Origin: an uncultured Clostridia bacterium
GTDB taxonomy: Bacteria; Bacillota; Clostridia; Oscillospirales; Ruminococcaceae
Direction: 5' to 3'
Length of the DNA stretch: 54,320 bases
Assembly (NCBI GenBank): GCA_947624155.1
Contig: CANQJB010000005.1
Coordinates: 1 to 54,320 of the forward strand
The first letter of the stretch is position 1. Every line of letters begins with the position of its first letter. The position numbers and the translations under genes were made by a program. Of this stretch, positions 1 to 9,234 are shown one piece after another. The notes beneath the pieces are model-generated. The model was given only the letters and a program-made list of their open reading frames with translations, was not told the DNA's origin and ran no database searches.

Positions 1-369
1 GCGATCCAGGCCGACCCGAGATATGCCGCCTATCTTGCTGCCCGTGAAAAGAACGACTCTGACGAAGAGCTCCAGAAACTGATCGGCGAGTTTAATGTCG
101 GCAGAATGCAGCTCAACCGCGAGATGTCGAAGACCGACAAGTCACAGGAAAAGATCGACGAGCTCAACAAGAATATCCGCTCGATTTATGCCGATATTAT
201 GCGTAACCCCAATATGGCCGCCTATAACGAAGCAAAGACCGAGTTTGACGACATGATACTCGAGGTCAACGGAATAATTCAGCTTTGCGCCAACGGCGAA
301 GATCCCGCGACCTGCGATCCGCGCTCCAACTGCACAGGAAACTGCTCCACCTGCGGAGGCTGCCACTGA
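1..369 (+). CDS. YlbF/YmcA-family regulator, 5' end missing
   Basis: The reading frame is open from base 1, so the gene starts before the window; 122 residues are visible. They are helical and charged, as in the YlbF/YmcA family. The B. subtilis members YlbF and YmcA (with YaaT) form the Y-complex that stimulates RNase Y and affects competence, biofilm and sporulation. The C-terminus is a cysteine-rich tail with five Cys in the last 18 residues (two CxxxC-type spacings and a final CGGCH), which could hold a metal or Fe-S cluster as reported for the Y-complex. mutS starts 32 bases after the stop, an arrangement I recognise from clostridia. Family assignment is fairly sure; which paralogue it is cannot be told. 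Confidence 0.78.
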   Translation, partial: AIQADPRYAAYLAAREKNDSDEELQKLIGEFNVGRMQLNREMSKTDKSQEKIDELNKNIRSIYADIMRNPNMAAYNEAKTEFDDMILEVNGIIQLCANGEDPATCDPRSNCTGNCSTCGGCH

Positions 370-401
370 GCATAAATCATTAAAAACAGCGGGGTGATTA
401 T

Positions 402-3011
402 TTGGCACTGACTTTAAAGGACATAGATATGTCCCGCCTTTCTCAGGGAATGAGGCAGTATGTTGACTTCAAGCTTGAACACATGGACAAGATCGTCTTC
501 TTCCGCCTCGGGGATTTCTATGAAATGTTCTTCGACGACGCGATCGTCGCTTCAAAGGTTCTGGAGCTTACTCTGACAGGAAAGGACTGCGGCCTCGACG
601 AGCGCGCGCCGATGTGCGGTGTGCCGTTTCACGCCTGCGACATCTATATAAAGCGCCTGATCGAGAACGGCTATAATGTCGTTATCTGCGAGCAGATGGA
701 AGACCCTGCGCTCGCAAAGGGAATAGTCAAGCGCGACATTGTCAGAATCGTCACCCCGGGAACGCTTACCGACAGCAATATGCTCGACGAGGGCGCAAAT
801 AACTGGCTCTGCGCAGTATATCTCAACGGCGACGAAGCAACGGTCTGCATTGCCGATATGTCGACCGGCGAGGCGAATCTATTCAGATATTCCGGTAAAG
901 AAACGGAGCAGGAAATAATAAACTGCCTCTCTCGCTTTAATCCCTCCGAAATAGTCTGCCAACCTAGATTCAGAACGCTTGATTCGGTAATGCGCTTTGT
1001 CAGCGACAAGCTCAGAACAAGTGTCAGCCAGCTTCCCGACAAGGACTTTGACCCGCTTTATCGCCGGGAGGACATTTTAAAGCAGTTTTCCGCCGAAAGC
1101 ATCGAGTCTATCGGGCTCGACGAGTCCGACCCGAGACTTTGCGCACTCGCGGCGCTTTGCGGCTATATCTGCGACACTCAGCGCGTCAGCATCGGCAGGT
1201 TTTCTAAAGTTGAGCTGCACGACGGTGAGCAGGTGATGCACCTAGGATATACCGCGCGGGCGAATCTTGAAATAATTAAAACTATGCGCACCGGCGAGAA
1301 AAAGGGTTCTCTTTTATGGGTGCTGGACAAGACCAAAACCTCGATGGGCCGCAGAATGCTGCGCTCCTATGTTGAGCAGCCGCTGATCAGCCCTTATCGG
1401 ATAATGCAGCGGCTCGACGCAGTCGAAGAGCTGACCGAAAACGGCTCAGAGCTCGGATATCTCATTGACTCTTTGAGCGGTGTGTATGACCTCGAACGTC
1501 TAATGACCCGCGTCATGTATAAAACCGCTACGCCGAATGACCTGAAATCCCTTTCGGCAACGGCTCTGAAGCTTCCGGATATAAAAAACCGGCTTTCCGG
1601 CTTTAAGTCGGAGCTTCTGAGTGAACTCAACTCCGAAATGTCTCCCTTGACCGAGATTGCTAATCTGATCGAAAACGCAATAGTCGACGAGCCTCCGGCT
1701 ACATATAAAGACGGCGGAGTGATACGCGGCGGCTTTAACGACGAGCTGGACAGGCTTCGCGACATCAAAAACAACGGCGAGGGGATAATAACCGAGATCG
1801 TTGAGCGGGAGCGGGAGCGCACCGGAATCAGAAACCTAAAGGTCGGGTATAACCGCGTTTTCGGCTATTATATCGAAGTCACAAGGTCATATTACGACCT
1901 TGTTCCGAAGGATTACATAAGAAAACAGACCCTCGCAAACGCCGAAAGGTTTGTTACCGAGGAGCTTAAAAACGCCGAGGAAATGATTCTCGGCGCAGAG
2001 GAGAAGATCAGCGCACTTGAGGCCGACATCTTCGCCGAAATAAGAGATTTCTGCGGCGAACGGCTCAATGAGGTTCAGAAGACTTCTGTCGCGCTCGCGG
2101 CAGTCGACGTTCTAACGTCATTTGCGACAGTCGCGATGTCAAACAACTACTGCAAGCCTGATATTGCCATCGACGGTATCATTCAGATCAAAAACGGGCG
2201 TCACCCTGTCGTCGAGCTGACACTTAAAGACGAGCTGTTTGTCCCGAACGACACCTATCTCGATCTCGGCGCGAACCGAATGTCGATAATCACCGGCCCG
2301 AATATGTCCGGCAAGTCGACTTATATGCGTCAGGTCGCGCTGATAACGCTTATGGCGCAGATCGGCTCGTTCGTTCCCGCGGAATATGCAAAAATTTCGG
2401 TAGTCGACCAGATTTTTACCCGCGTCGGCGCGTCTGACGACCTGACCGCCGGTCAGTCGACCTTTATGGTCGAGATGAGCGAGGTTGCAGAAATCGTCAG
2501 ACACGCGACTAAAAACAGCCTTGTTATCCTCGACGAGGTCGGCAGAGGAACCTCGACCTACGACGGAATCAGCATCGCGAGAAGCGTTGCGGAATATATC
2601 GCCGACCCGAAGCTTATCGGCTGCAAAACTCTCTTTGCGACACATTACCACGAGCTCATCGGGCTTGAGGGGCAGGTCCCCGGCGTTTTAAATTACAGCG
2701 TCGCGGTCAAGCGCAGCGGCGACGGCGTCAGATTTTTAAGAAAAATCGTCAGAGGCGGTGTCGACGAGAGCTACGGAATCGAAGTCGCTAAACTCGCCGG
2801 CCTGCCGCCGAAGCTGATAAACCGCGCAAAGGAGATTCTCTCGACCCTTGAAGTCAAGAGCGACGTTTCCGAAAAGGACAGCTCCGGTCAGCTTTCGTTT
2901 GACAGCATCAGTGAAAACGAAGCCGTCAACAGACTCAGAAAGACAAATATTGATGAGCTGAGCGACAGTGAACTTCGCGAGCTCATCGAGGACATCATAA
3001 AGTATATTTAA
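402..3011 (+). CDS. mutS: DNA mismatch repair protein MutS
   Basis: MutS recognises mismatches and small loops and recruits MutL. The 869-residue product has the usual MutS1 length. The mismatch-wedge motif FYE is at residues 39-41, the Walker A motif GPNMSGKST near residue 631, followed by the Walker B region (VILDEVGRGTST) and the conserved FATHYHEL segment. Translation starts at TTG 402 behind a purine-rich site (GGGGTGAT); the protein then begins with the expected short N-terminus. mutL follows 13 bases after the stop, so the two repair genes are probably co-transcribed, with miaA next. Nothing is truncated. Confidence 0.98.
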   Translation: MALTLKDIDMSRLSQGMRQYVDFKLEHMDKIVFFRLGDFYEMFFDDAIVASKVLELTLTGKDCGLDERAPMCGVPFHACDIYIKRLIENGYNVVICEQMEDPALAKGIVKRDIVRIVTPGTLTDSNMLDEGANNWLCAVYLNGDEATVCIADMSTGEANLFRYSGKETEQEIINCLSRFNPSEIVCQPRFRTLDSVMRFVSDKLRTSVSQLPDKDFDPLYRREDILKQFSAESIESIGLDESDPRLCALAALCGYICDTQRVSIGRFSKVELHDGEQVMHLGYTARANLEIIKTMRTGEKKGSLLWVLDKTKTSMGRRMLRSYVEQPLISPYRIMQRLDAVEELTENGSELGYLIDSLSGVYDLERLMTRVMYKTATPNDLKSLSATALKLPDIKNRLSGFKSELLSELNSEMSPLTEIANLIENAIVDEPPATYKDGGVIRGGFNDELDRLRDIKNNGEGIITEIVERERERTGIRNLKVGYNRVFGYYIEVTRSYYDLVPKDYIRKQTLANAERFVTEELKNAEEMILGAEEKISALEADIFAEIRDFCGERLNEVQKTSVALAAVDVLTSFATVAMSNNYCKPDIAIDGIIQIKNGRHPVVELTLKDELFVPNDTYLDLGANRMSIITGPNMSGKSTYMRQVALITLMAQIGSFVPAEYAKISVVDQIFTRVGASDDLTAGQSTFMVEMSEVAEIVRHATKNSLVILDEVGRGTSTYDGISIARSVAEYIADPKLIGCKTLFATHYHELIGLEGQVPGVLNYSVAVKRSGDGVRFLRKIVRGGVDESYGIEVAKLAGLPPKLINRAKEILSTLEVKSDVSEKDSSGQLSFDSISENEAVNRLRKTNIDELSDSELRELIEDIIKYI

Positions 3012-3024
3012 GGAGCGGCAGATC

Positions 3025-4962
3025 ATGGCAATAATCCGTATGCTTGATAAATCGGTATATGAGCTTATCGCCGCGGGCGAGGTGATCGAACGTCCGTCCA
3101 GCGTCATCAAAGAGCTTGTCGAAAACTCGATCGACGCCGGTTCGACTACGATTACCGTTGAGATCAAAAACGGCGGCAGGACATATATGCGCGTTACCGA
3201 CAACGGCCACGGAATTGCCCCTGAGGATATCCCGCTTGCATTTATGCGCCATGCTACCTCAAAAATCAAGACAAAAGCCGATCTGACCGACATCTACACC
3301 CTCGGTTTCAGAGGCGAGGCCCTCGCTTCAATCTGCGCTGTTTCAAAGGTCGATCTTCTGACCAAGTGCAAATATTCCGACTATGGAGTTCACAGCGCTA
3401 TCGAGGGCGGAGAGGACACCTGCTATGAAGAAAGCGGCTGCCCCAACGGAACTACAATTACAGTCCGCGACCTGTTTTATAACGTCCCCGCACGGCTGAA
3501 ATTCCTCAAAAAAGACGTCAGCGAGGGGAACTCTGTCGCGAACGTTGTTTCAAAGCTCGCTCTTTCCCACCCTGAGATTTCGTTCAAGTTTATCCGCGAC
3601 AACAAGTCGGAGCTTGTCACCTCGGGCGACGGAAAGCTTTCCTCGGCGATCTATTCGGTGATGGGAAAGGAATTTCACGGCTCGGTGATACCTGTCGACT
3701 ATTCGCTGAACGGAATATCTGTCAGGGGATATGTCACAAAGCCTCTTATGTCGAAGGCAAACCGCGCTTTTCAGAATTTTTATGTCAATTCGAGATATGT
3801 AAAATCCGTCACCTGCATGGTCGCTCTCGAAGAGGCCTACCGCGACTGCATTATGACCGGTAAATTCCCGGGATGTGTGCTGATGCTCCAGCTCGACCCT
3901 TCGAGCATCGACGTCAACGTTCACCCTGCGAAGATCGAGATAAGATTCAGCGATGAAAAACCGGTTTATGACGCGGTCTATTTCGCTGTAAAAAATGCTT
4001 TGATGACCTTTGACTCGCCGATGGAGGCAGAGCTCAGCGAAAAAGCCACTTACTCCAAAAATACGCTTACGCCGGAGGAGATCAGAGGCGGCAAAGCGGA
4101 GCAGCCCCACCAGCAGACCGAGATCAAGTTTTCGGCCTCGCCTGCAACCAGCGCTAAGGCAGACAAAGCCGACTGGTTCGACTTTTCCGCCGGAAGCATC
4201 TACGCCAAGCCGATTTATATCGACACCAAGGACAAAAGTGAGAACGCTTCAGAACCCGAAAAGACGGAGCCGGATAAAATCGAGGCAGCGGCGAGATATA
4301 AATATATCCCTCGCGAGAAGATCATGAAAATCCCGGAGGAATTTGTTCAGGCAAAAGACCCCGAGCCGAAGCCTCTCGAAATAAACCCCGAGAGCGTTCC
4401 GGTCGAATATGTCGGCGAGGTATTCAAGACTTATATCGTTGTCCAGCGCGGAGACGATATGTATCTTATCGACAAGCACGCCGCGCACGAGAGATATAAC
4501 TATGACCGCCTGAAAGAGGGCGAAATGAATATCGAAAGCCAGATGGTCATTACCCCCTTTACCGTCAGGCTTTCGGCCGAGGGACACAGCGCAGTTGTCG
4601 GCAACCTCGCGATGTTAAAGCGCTTCGGGTTTACACTTGAAGCCGCCGACTGCCCTGAGATAAGAGTCTACGGCGTTCCGGTTCTTCTCGGAGAAGAGGA
4701 CCCGGCCGACCTTCTGACACAGATCGCCGACAGTATCGCCGAGGGTAGGCGGAGCGGCGGCTCTGAGGTTTATGACGAGCTGTTCCATTCGATCGCCTGC
4801 AAGGCTGCGATCAAGGCAAACACCTTTTCTTCGCCGGAAGAGCTTCAAAAGCTCGCGCAGCTTGTCATCGACGATGTGATTCAGTATTGCCCCCACGGCA
4901 GACCGACGCTCATTAAGTTCACAAAATACGAAATCGAAAAGCTTTTCAAGCGAATTGTATGA
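3025..4962 (+). CDS. mutL: DNA mismatch repair protein MutL
   Basis: MutL couples MutS to strand incision. The N-terminal GHKL ATPase shows ENSIDAG, DNGHGI and GFRGEAL. A variable linker lies around residues 335-440. The C-terminal domain keeps endonuclease features of MutL from bacteria without MutH: an ACKAAIKA segment near 591 and CPHGRP near 622. The central metal motif, usually DQHA(X)2E(X)4E, reads DKHA(X)2E(X)4D from about residue 483, so two positions are substituted, one conservatively. The stop overlaps the miaA start by 4 bases (ATGA), which points to translational coupling. Confidence 0.97.
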   Translation: MAIIRMLDKSVYELIAAGEVIERPSSVIKELVENSIDAGSTTITVEIKNGGRTYMRVTDNGHGIAPEDIPLAFMRHATSKIKTKADLTDIYTLGFRGEALASICAVSKVDLLTKCKYSDYGVHSAIEGGEDTCYEESGCPNGTTITVRDLFYNVPARLKFLKKDVSEGNSVANVVSKLALSHPEISFKFIRDNKSELVTSGDGKLSSAIYSVMGKEFHGSVIPVDYSLNGISVRGYVTKPLMSKANRAFQNFYVNSRYVKSVTCMVALEEAYRDCIMTGKFPGCVLMLQLDPSSIDVNVHPAKIEIRFSDEKPVYDAVYFAVKNALMTFDSPMEAELSEKATYSKNTLTPEEIRGGKAEQPHQQTEIKFSASPATSAKADKADWFDFSAGSIYAKPIYIDTKDKSENASEPEKTEPDKIEAAARYKYIPREKIMKIPEEFVQAKDPEPKPLEINPESVPVEYVGEVFKTYIVVQRGDDMYLIDKHAAHERYNYDRLKEGEMNIESQMVITPFTVRLSAEGHSAVVGNLAMLKRFGFTLEAADCPEIRVYGVPVLLGEEDPADLLTQIADSIAEGRRSGGSEVYDELFHSIACKAAIKANTFSSPEELQKLAQLVIDDVIQYCPHGRPTLIKFTKYEIEKLFKRIV

Positions 4963-5906
4963 ATAAAATCAAGACAGTTGCTGTCGTCGGGCCGACAGCT
5001 TCGGGGAAAACCGCCCTTGCGGCCGAGCTTGCGAGAAGAATCGCCGGCGAGGTTGTCTGCGCCGATTCGATGCAGATCTATAAGAAAATGGACATCGCGA
5101 CGGCGAAGCCCACTCAATCGGAAATGCTCGGAATTCCTCACCATTTAGTCGATTTTCTCGACCCGAAAGAGGATTTTTCTGTCGCGGATTATGTCAGGCT
5201 TGCTCACGGCGTAATTGCCGATATATCTTCAAGGAATAAAGTGCCTGTGATCTGCGGCGGGACAGGGCTTTATATCGACTCGCTGACACGCAATATTCAA
5301 TTTGCCCAGACCTGCTCGAAAACCGATGTCCGCGGCGAGCTAAAAGCCTTAGCCGCCGAAAAAGGGAACGCATATCTGCTCGAAATGCTCAGGGAATTTG
5401 ACCCCGAAACCGCCGAGAGACTCCACGAAAACAACCTTGCAAGAATTATCCGCGCGATCGAGATTTATAAAACAACCGGAGTGACGATGAGCGAACAGAT
5501 CAGATCAAGCAGATCGGGCGGCAGCCCTTATGATGTCTGCATGATCGGGCTCGACTATAAAGACCGCCAAAAGCTCTATGAAAGAATTGATCTTCGGGTC
5601 GATTTGATGATTCAAAACGGGCTTTTGGACGAGGCTAAAGAGGTGCTCGGCGAAAATAATCTCAGCACCGCCCGCCAGGCGATCGGATATAAGGAGCTGG
5701 CGCCATATTTCAGGGGAGAAGCTTCTTTAGACGAATGTATTGAAAATTTGAAGCGCTCGACAAGGCGCTACGCAAAACGCCAGATTACCTGGTTCAGGAG
5801 AAATGAGAGCATCAACTGGCTTTATCCGGACGAGGCGGGAAGCTTTGAAGACCTCGTTTCGCAGGCAGAAAAAATTGTTAAAGACTTTTTAGCCGAGGAG
5901 GACTGA
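4959..5906 (+). CDS. miaA: tRNA dimethylallyltransferase MiaA
   Basis: MiaA adds a dimethylallyl group to the N6 of A37 in tRNAs reading codons that begin with U. The 315-residue protein has the P-loop GPTASGKT at residues 11-18 and the substrate-binding segment DSMQIYKKMDIATAKP near 37-52, plus the central GGTGLY motif. The length is normal. Its ATG overlaps the mutL stop by 4 bases, and the stop is directly followed by the ATG of the next gene, so mutS-mutL-miaA and the HlyD-like gene appear to form one transcription unit. Confidence 0.97.
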   Translation: MNKIKTVAVVGPTASGKTALAAELARRIAGEVVCADSMQIYKKMDIATAKPTQSEMLGIPHHLVDFLDPKEDFSVADYVRLAHGVIADISSRNKVPVICGGTGLYIDSLTRNIQFAQTCSKTDVRGELKALAAEKGNAYLLEMLREFDPETAERLHENNLARIIRAIEIYKTTGVTMSEQIRSSRSGGSPYDVCMIGLDYKDRQKLYERIDLRVDLMIQNGLLDEAKEVLGENNLSTARQAIGYKELAPYFRGEASLDECIENLKRSTRRYAKRQITWFRRNESINWLYPDEAGSFEDLVSQAEKIVKDFLAEED

Positions 5907-7124
5907 ATGGTAAAATTTAATAGGATCCGAGACGCTATTTTGATGGCGGTGATCGTCCTTTGCGTGTTCGCGCTGATCGGCTCGCAGATATATATCGGAA
6001 TGAACAGAACCGAAAACACTCAGGACGCCGTTCTTTATACCTGCAAGGAAAGCCTGAGCTTCACCGGCGTAATAATCAGGGACGAAAGCGTAGTTTATTC
6101 ACAGTATGTCGGCGAAGGGATAATGGACTACGCAGTCAGCGACGGCTCGCGGCTTTCAAAGGATTCGGCGATAGCGAGAATTTATGACTCTTATACCCAG
6201 ATATATAACCGCTACCGAATCGAGCGGCTGACCGAGGAGCTTGAAAACCTCAGACACGCCCAGGATCCCGGCGTCACCGATTATGCTCAGCCGGAGTTCA
6301 TCAACAACCAGATAAACGAAAACTATAAAAACCTGCTTCTGAATCTCACCGAGAACAATTTCAGAAATGTTTATGACGACTCGCTTGATATGCTGAGCCT
6401 TATGAATATCTATAATATTGCCGCGAAGGTTGAAAGCGACTATTCCCCGAGGATTCAGAAGCTTGACGCCGAGCTCAGCCGCCTCAACGCCGCTTTGAAG
6501 CAGCCGATTGCTACAATTACCGCATCCGAATCAGGCTATTTTACATCAGTCATCGACGGCTATGAATCATCTCTGAGTCTTGAGACTATCGAAGATATGA
6601 CCGTCGACCAGATCAAGGCGATCATTGCAAAGCCCGACAACACCTCGGAATCTCAGCGCAACGCTATCGGGAAGGTCTTTAACGCCTATTCCTGGAAGAT
6701 GATCGGAGTAATCGACGTTGCAGACAGATATTTTGTCCACCAGGATCTTCAGTTTTCAATGGATACATCGGAAAATACCCACACCGTTACCGTTGAAAGC
6801 ATCACTCCGACAGGAAACGGAAACGAGGCGATAATAATTCTTTCCTGCGACGAGCTTGATTCCGAGCTCGCCGAAACGAGGGTCGCAGACGTCGAGCTGA
6901 CCTTTGTTGAGGAGACAGGAATAAGAGCACCGAGAAGCGCGATCAGATTTGTGAACGAAGAAAAGGGAGTATATGTTCTGGTCGGGGAACGGCTTGAATT
7001 TAAAAAACTCGACGTAATATATGAGGGCGACGACTATGTTCTTTCAAGAAATACCTCCGACGGAGAGTATCTGAATCTCTATGACAGAATAGTTCTCGAC
7101 CCGATATCTTCAAATGCGGCATAG
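5907..7124 (+). CDS. HlyD-like membrane-fusion protein
   Basis: A single membrane segment lies at about residues 11-31, followed by an extracytoplasmic region with a biotinyl-lipoyl-like start (TGVIIRDESVVYS, then a glycine-rich turn), a central helical hairpin (about 75-200) and a C-terminal beta domain. This layout fits HlyD-type efflux adaptors, and HlyD-like proteins upstream of sepF are common in clostridia. No ABC or RND transporter partner is encoded nearby, so a role in efflux is not supported by context; a cell-envelope or division role is possible because sepF, ylmH and divIVA follow. The ATG abuts the miaA stop with no gap. Confidence 0.7.
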   Translation: MVKFNRIRDAILMAVIVLCVFALIGSQIYIGMNRTENTQDAVLYTCKESLSFTGVIIRDESVVYSQYVGEGIMDYAVSDGSRLSKDSAIARIYDSYTQIYNRYRIERLTEELENLRHAQDPGVTDYAQPEFINNQINENYKNLLLNLTENNFRNVYDDSLDMLSLMNIYNIAAKVESDYSPRIQKLDAELSRLNAALKQPIATITASESGYFTSVIDGYESSLSLETIEDMTVDQIKAIIAKPDNTSESQRNAIGKVFNAYSWKMIGVIDVADRYFVHQDLQFSMDTSENTHTVTVESITPTGNGNEAIIILSCDELDSELAETRVADVELTFVEETGIRAPRSAIRFVNEEKGVYVLVGERLEFKKLDVIYEGDDYVLSRNTSDGEYLNLYDRIVLDPISSNAA

Positions 7125-7152
7125 TATAACCTCTTATTTTTGATAAAAAAGC

Positions 7153-7181
7153 TTGACAACTGAGCGCAAATATAAGATAAT
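7153..7181 (+). promoter_or_regulatory. Predicted sigma-A promoter of sepF
   Basis: TTGACA at 7153-7158 is separated by 17 bases from GATAAT at 7176-7181. It lies in the 132-base gap upstream of sepF, leaving a leader of about 70 bases. Confidence 0.6.
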
Positions 7182-7256
7182 AAGAATATGATGGATTTAT
7201 TATATCCGCAAAACAGACAGCAAAAAATTACTGATATATGAAAATGGAGGATTATC

Positions 7257-7682
7257 ATGAGCTTTATTGATTCTGTCAAGGGATTCCTTCTGGGCGAGGA
7301 AGAGGAAGAAAGCGAGTATCAGCCCATTTATGAAGATGCCGCGCAGAACGTAGTTGACGTTGCCGAGGAGCGCCGCAACCGCGAGGTCAAGATCGCTACC
7401 ACCGCAACAGTTCAGATTGTTCTTGCCCGTCCGACCGATTTCTCTGAAGTAAAGTCAATCGGCGACGACCTCAACAATCAGAAGACCGTTCTTTTGAACC
7501 TCGAGCAGGTCAAGGCTGACGACGCCAAGAGAATCATGGATTTCCTTTCCGGCGTTGCTTATGCCAACGACGCGACTATCAAGATGACTGCGCAGAAGAC
7601 CTTCGTTATAATGCCGAAGAATGTCGGCTTCAGCGGCGTCGATCTGATGAGCGAGCTTGAGAATAACGGATACAGCTTCTGA
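7257..7682 (+). CDS. sepF: Cell division protein SepF
   Basis: SepF binds FtsZ and the membrane and aligns the Z-ring in Gram-positive bacteria. The 141-residue protein has an N-terminal amphipathic start (SFIDSVKGFLL), an acidic linker, and a C-terminal SepF domain containing ARPTDFSEVKSIGDDL, VLLNLEQV and the DAKRIMDFLSG segment. A clear GGAGG site precedes the ATG. It is followed by ylmH and divIVA, the conserved division neighbourhood, and has its own promoter. Confidence 0.95.
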   Translation: MSFIDSVKGFLLGEEEEESEYQPIYEDAAQNVVDVAEERRNREVKIATTATVQIVLARPTDFSEVKSIGDDLNNQKTVLLNLEQVKADDAKRIMDFLSGVAYANDATIKMTAQKTFVIMPKNVGFSGVDLMSELENNGYSF

Positions 7683-7686
7683 TTAA

Positions 7687-8442
7687 ATGTCCCGTCCCGC
7701 TATTCCCCTCAATGATGAGGACAGGCTCCTTCTCCGCCATATTCTCGATCTTGCCCAGCGAAGTGAGACAAGCTATCATATGCTGTTTTCTACCTTTCTC
7801 GACGACAGGCAGCTTGCGATCTGCGAAGCTGCCTTGAAGTCGGAATGGGTGGGAGACTTTGTCACGCTCGGCGGATACCCCGACGCCGAAAGAAGAATAA
7901 TCGCTTTCGGAGCCGGATCCGAAGACGGCATTTCGCCTCCGTTTAAGGCGGTTGTATTTAATCACCCCGAAGGGCTGACACACCGCGATTTTCTCGGGAG
8001 CTTAATGGCGCTCGGGATCAAGCGCGAGCTTTTGGGCGATATTCTTGTCGGAAAATCAAGGACTGCGGTGTTTGTTTATGATACCGCCGTTCCTCTTGTC
8101 GCCGAAATGACCAAGGTCGGCAGAAGCGGCGTCAGAATAACCTATGACTTTTCAGAGTCTGATATTCCCGTTCAGGAATATGACGAGATTCATTCAACCG
8201 TGGCATCTTTGAGGCTCGACGCCGTTATCGCGACAGGTTTGAGGATTTCAAGGGACAAGGCCGCGGAGCTTATCAGGTCTAAAGGAGTTATGCACAACCG
8301 TGTCATGACCTTCAGCCCTAGCGACAAGGTCGCGGAAGGGGACAGGTTCTCGGTCCGCGGCTTCGGAAAGCTTGAGCTCTTTGAGGCGGGCGGCCAGTCG
8401 AGAAAGGACCGGCTCTTTATCACTATCAGAAAATTTCGATAA
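7687..8442 (+). CDS. ylmH: YlmH-family S4-domain RNA-binding protein
   Basis: The 251-residue protein has an N-terminal YlmH-type domain and a C-terminal S4 RNA-binding domain from about residue 175 (LRLDAVIATGLRISRDKAAELI, with VMHNRV and GDRFSVRGFGK). In B. subtilis ylmH sits in the same sepF-divIVA cluster, and YlmH has been linked to rescue of stalled ribosomes. It begins 4 bases after the sepF stop, implying tight co-expression. No RNA target can be inferred here. Confidence 0.88.
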   Translation: MSRPAIPLNDEDRLLLRHILDLAQRSETSYHMLFSTFLDDRQLAICEAALKSEWVGDFVTLGGYPDAERRIIAFGAGSEDGISPPFKAVVFNHPEGLTHRDFLGSLMALGIKRELLGDILVGKSRTAVFVYDTAVPLVAEMTKVGRSGVRITYDFSESDIPVQEYDEIHSTVASLRLDAVIATGLRISRDKAAELIRSKGVMHNRVMTFSPSDKVAEGDRFSVRGFGKLELFEAGGQSRKDRLFITIRKFR

Positions 8443-8471
8443 TTTTATATATTTTTACAGGAGGTAACCAA

Positions 8472-9209
8472 ATGAACCCGCAGGACATTTCAAACAAGAA
8501 GTTTTCAAAATCCGCCGCCGGATATAAGCCGGAAGAGGTCGACGAGTATCTTCGCGACGTAGCGATCGCTTATGCGAAGGCTGTCAAGGACAAGGAAGAT
8601 AACGAGCTCAAGATAGTCAAGCTTGTTGAAAAGATCAATGAATACCGAAACGACGAGGACGCGATCCGCGACGCTCTTCTTGTCGCCCAGAAGCAGGGCA
8701 ACAGGATCATCGCCGAGGCTAAGGAAGAGGCCGAAAAGATCGTCTCCGAGGCTCAGGCAAAGCGCGACTCGCTCCTTGCCGATATTAAGAGCGACTGCGA
8801 CGCCTTAAAGCGCTCCGAGGTCGAAAAGGTCGCGATGGCGATAAGAGCCGAGAACGAAAAGCTCGCCGCCGTCGAGGCAGCTTCAAAGACACAGCGCGAG
8901 CTGCATACCGACAAGCTTCGTTCTCTCCAGAAAGAGGTCACCGACTTCAAGAAGAAGCTTATACTTATTCTCGACGAGCAGATCAAGCTCGCTGTTTCAT
9001 TGCCAGAGCTGACCGACGAGCAGATTCAGGAGGTCCTCAACTCCGAGGCCGCTCCCGAGCCAGAAAAGCCGGCTGCCCCCGAGCCTGAGCACAAGCACCA
9101 GAAGGAAGAAAAGCCCGAGCCTCGTCCGGAATTTGCTTTTTCGGGCTTCAAACGCCAGAACTACTCCGCCGATGAGCTTAAATTCGGCCAGAACAACCAT
9201 AATAACTGA
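8472..9209 (+). CDS. divIVA: Cell-division/polarity protein DivIVA
   Basis: DivIVA binds curved membrane at poles and septa and recruits partners. The N-terminus (MNPQDISNKKFSKSAAGYKPEEVDEYL is the family start) is followed by long coiled coils at about residues 30-65 and 75-175. The tail from about 190 is rich in Pro, Glu and Lys (repeats of PEP/PAAPEPE), probably disordered. A strong AGGAGG precedes the ATG. It ends the sepF-ylmH-divIVA block, 25 bases before ileS. Confidence 0.94.
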   Translation: MNPQDISNKKFSKSAAGYKPEEVDEYLRDVAIAYAKAVKDKEDNELKIVKLVEKINEYRNDEDAIRDALLVAQKQGNRIIAEAKEEAEKIVSEAQAKRDSLLADIKSDCDALKRSEVEKVAMAIRAENEKLAAVEAASKTQRELHTDKLRSLQKEVTDFKKKLILILDEQIKLAVSLPELTDEQIQEVLNSEAAPEPEKPAAPEPEHKHQKEEKPEPRPEFAFSGFKRQNYSADELKFGQNNHNN

Positions 9210-9234
9210 TTCACACGAAAGGAGCAACCCCAAA

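Noticed and set aside
2139..2651. 170-codon minus-strand frame inside mutS
   Set aside because: Shadow frame opposite the Walker region of mutS with no family features.
9133..9234. Upstream in-frame extension of ileS
   Set aside because: It lies inside the end of divIVA, has no ribosome site and no IleRS similarity; ATG 9235 has GGAGC and the family start.
9210..9234. T-box leader for ileS
   Set aside because: Only 25 bases separate divIVA and ileS; no room for a specifier loop and antiterminator.
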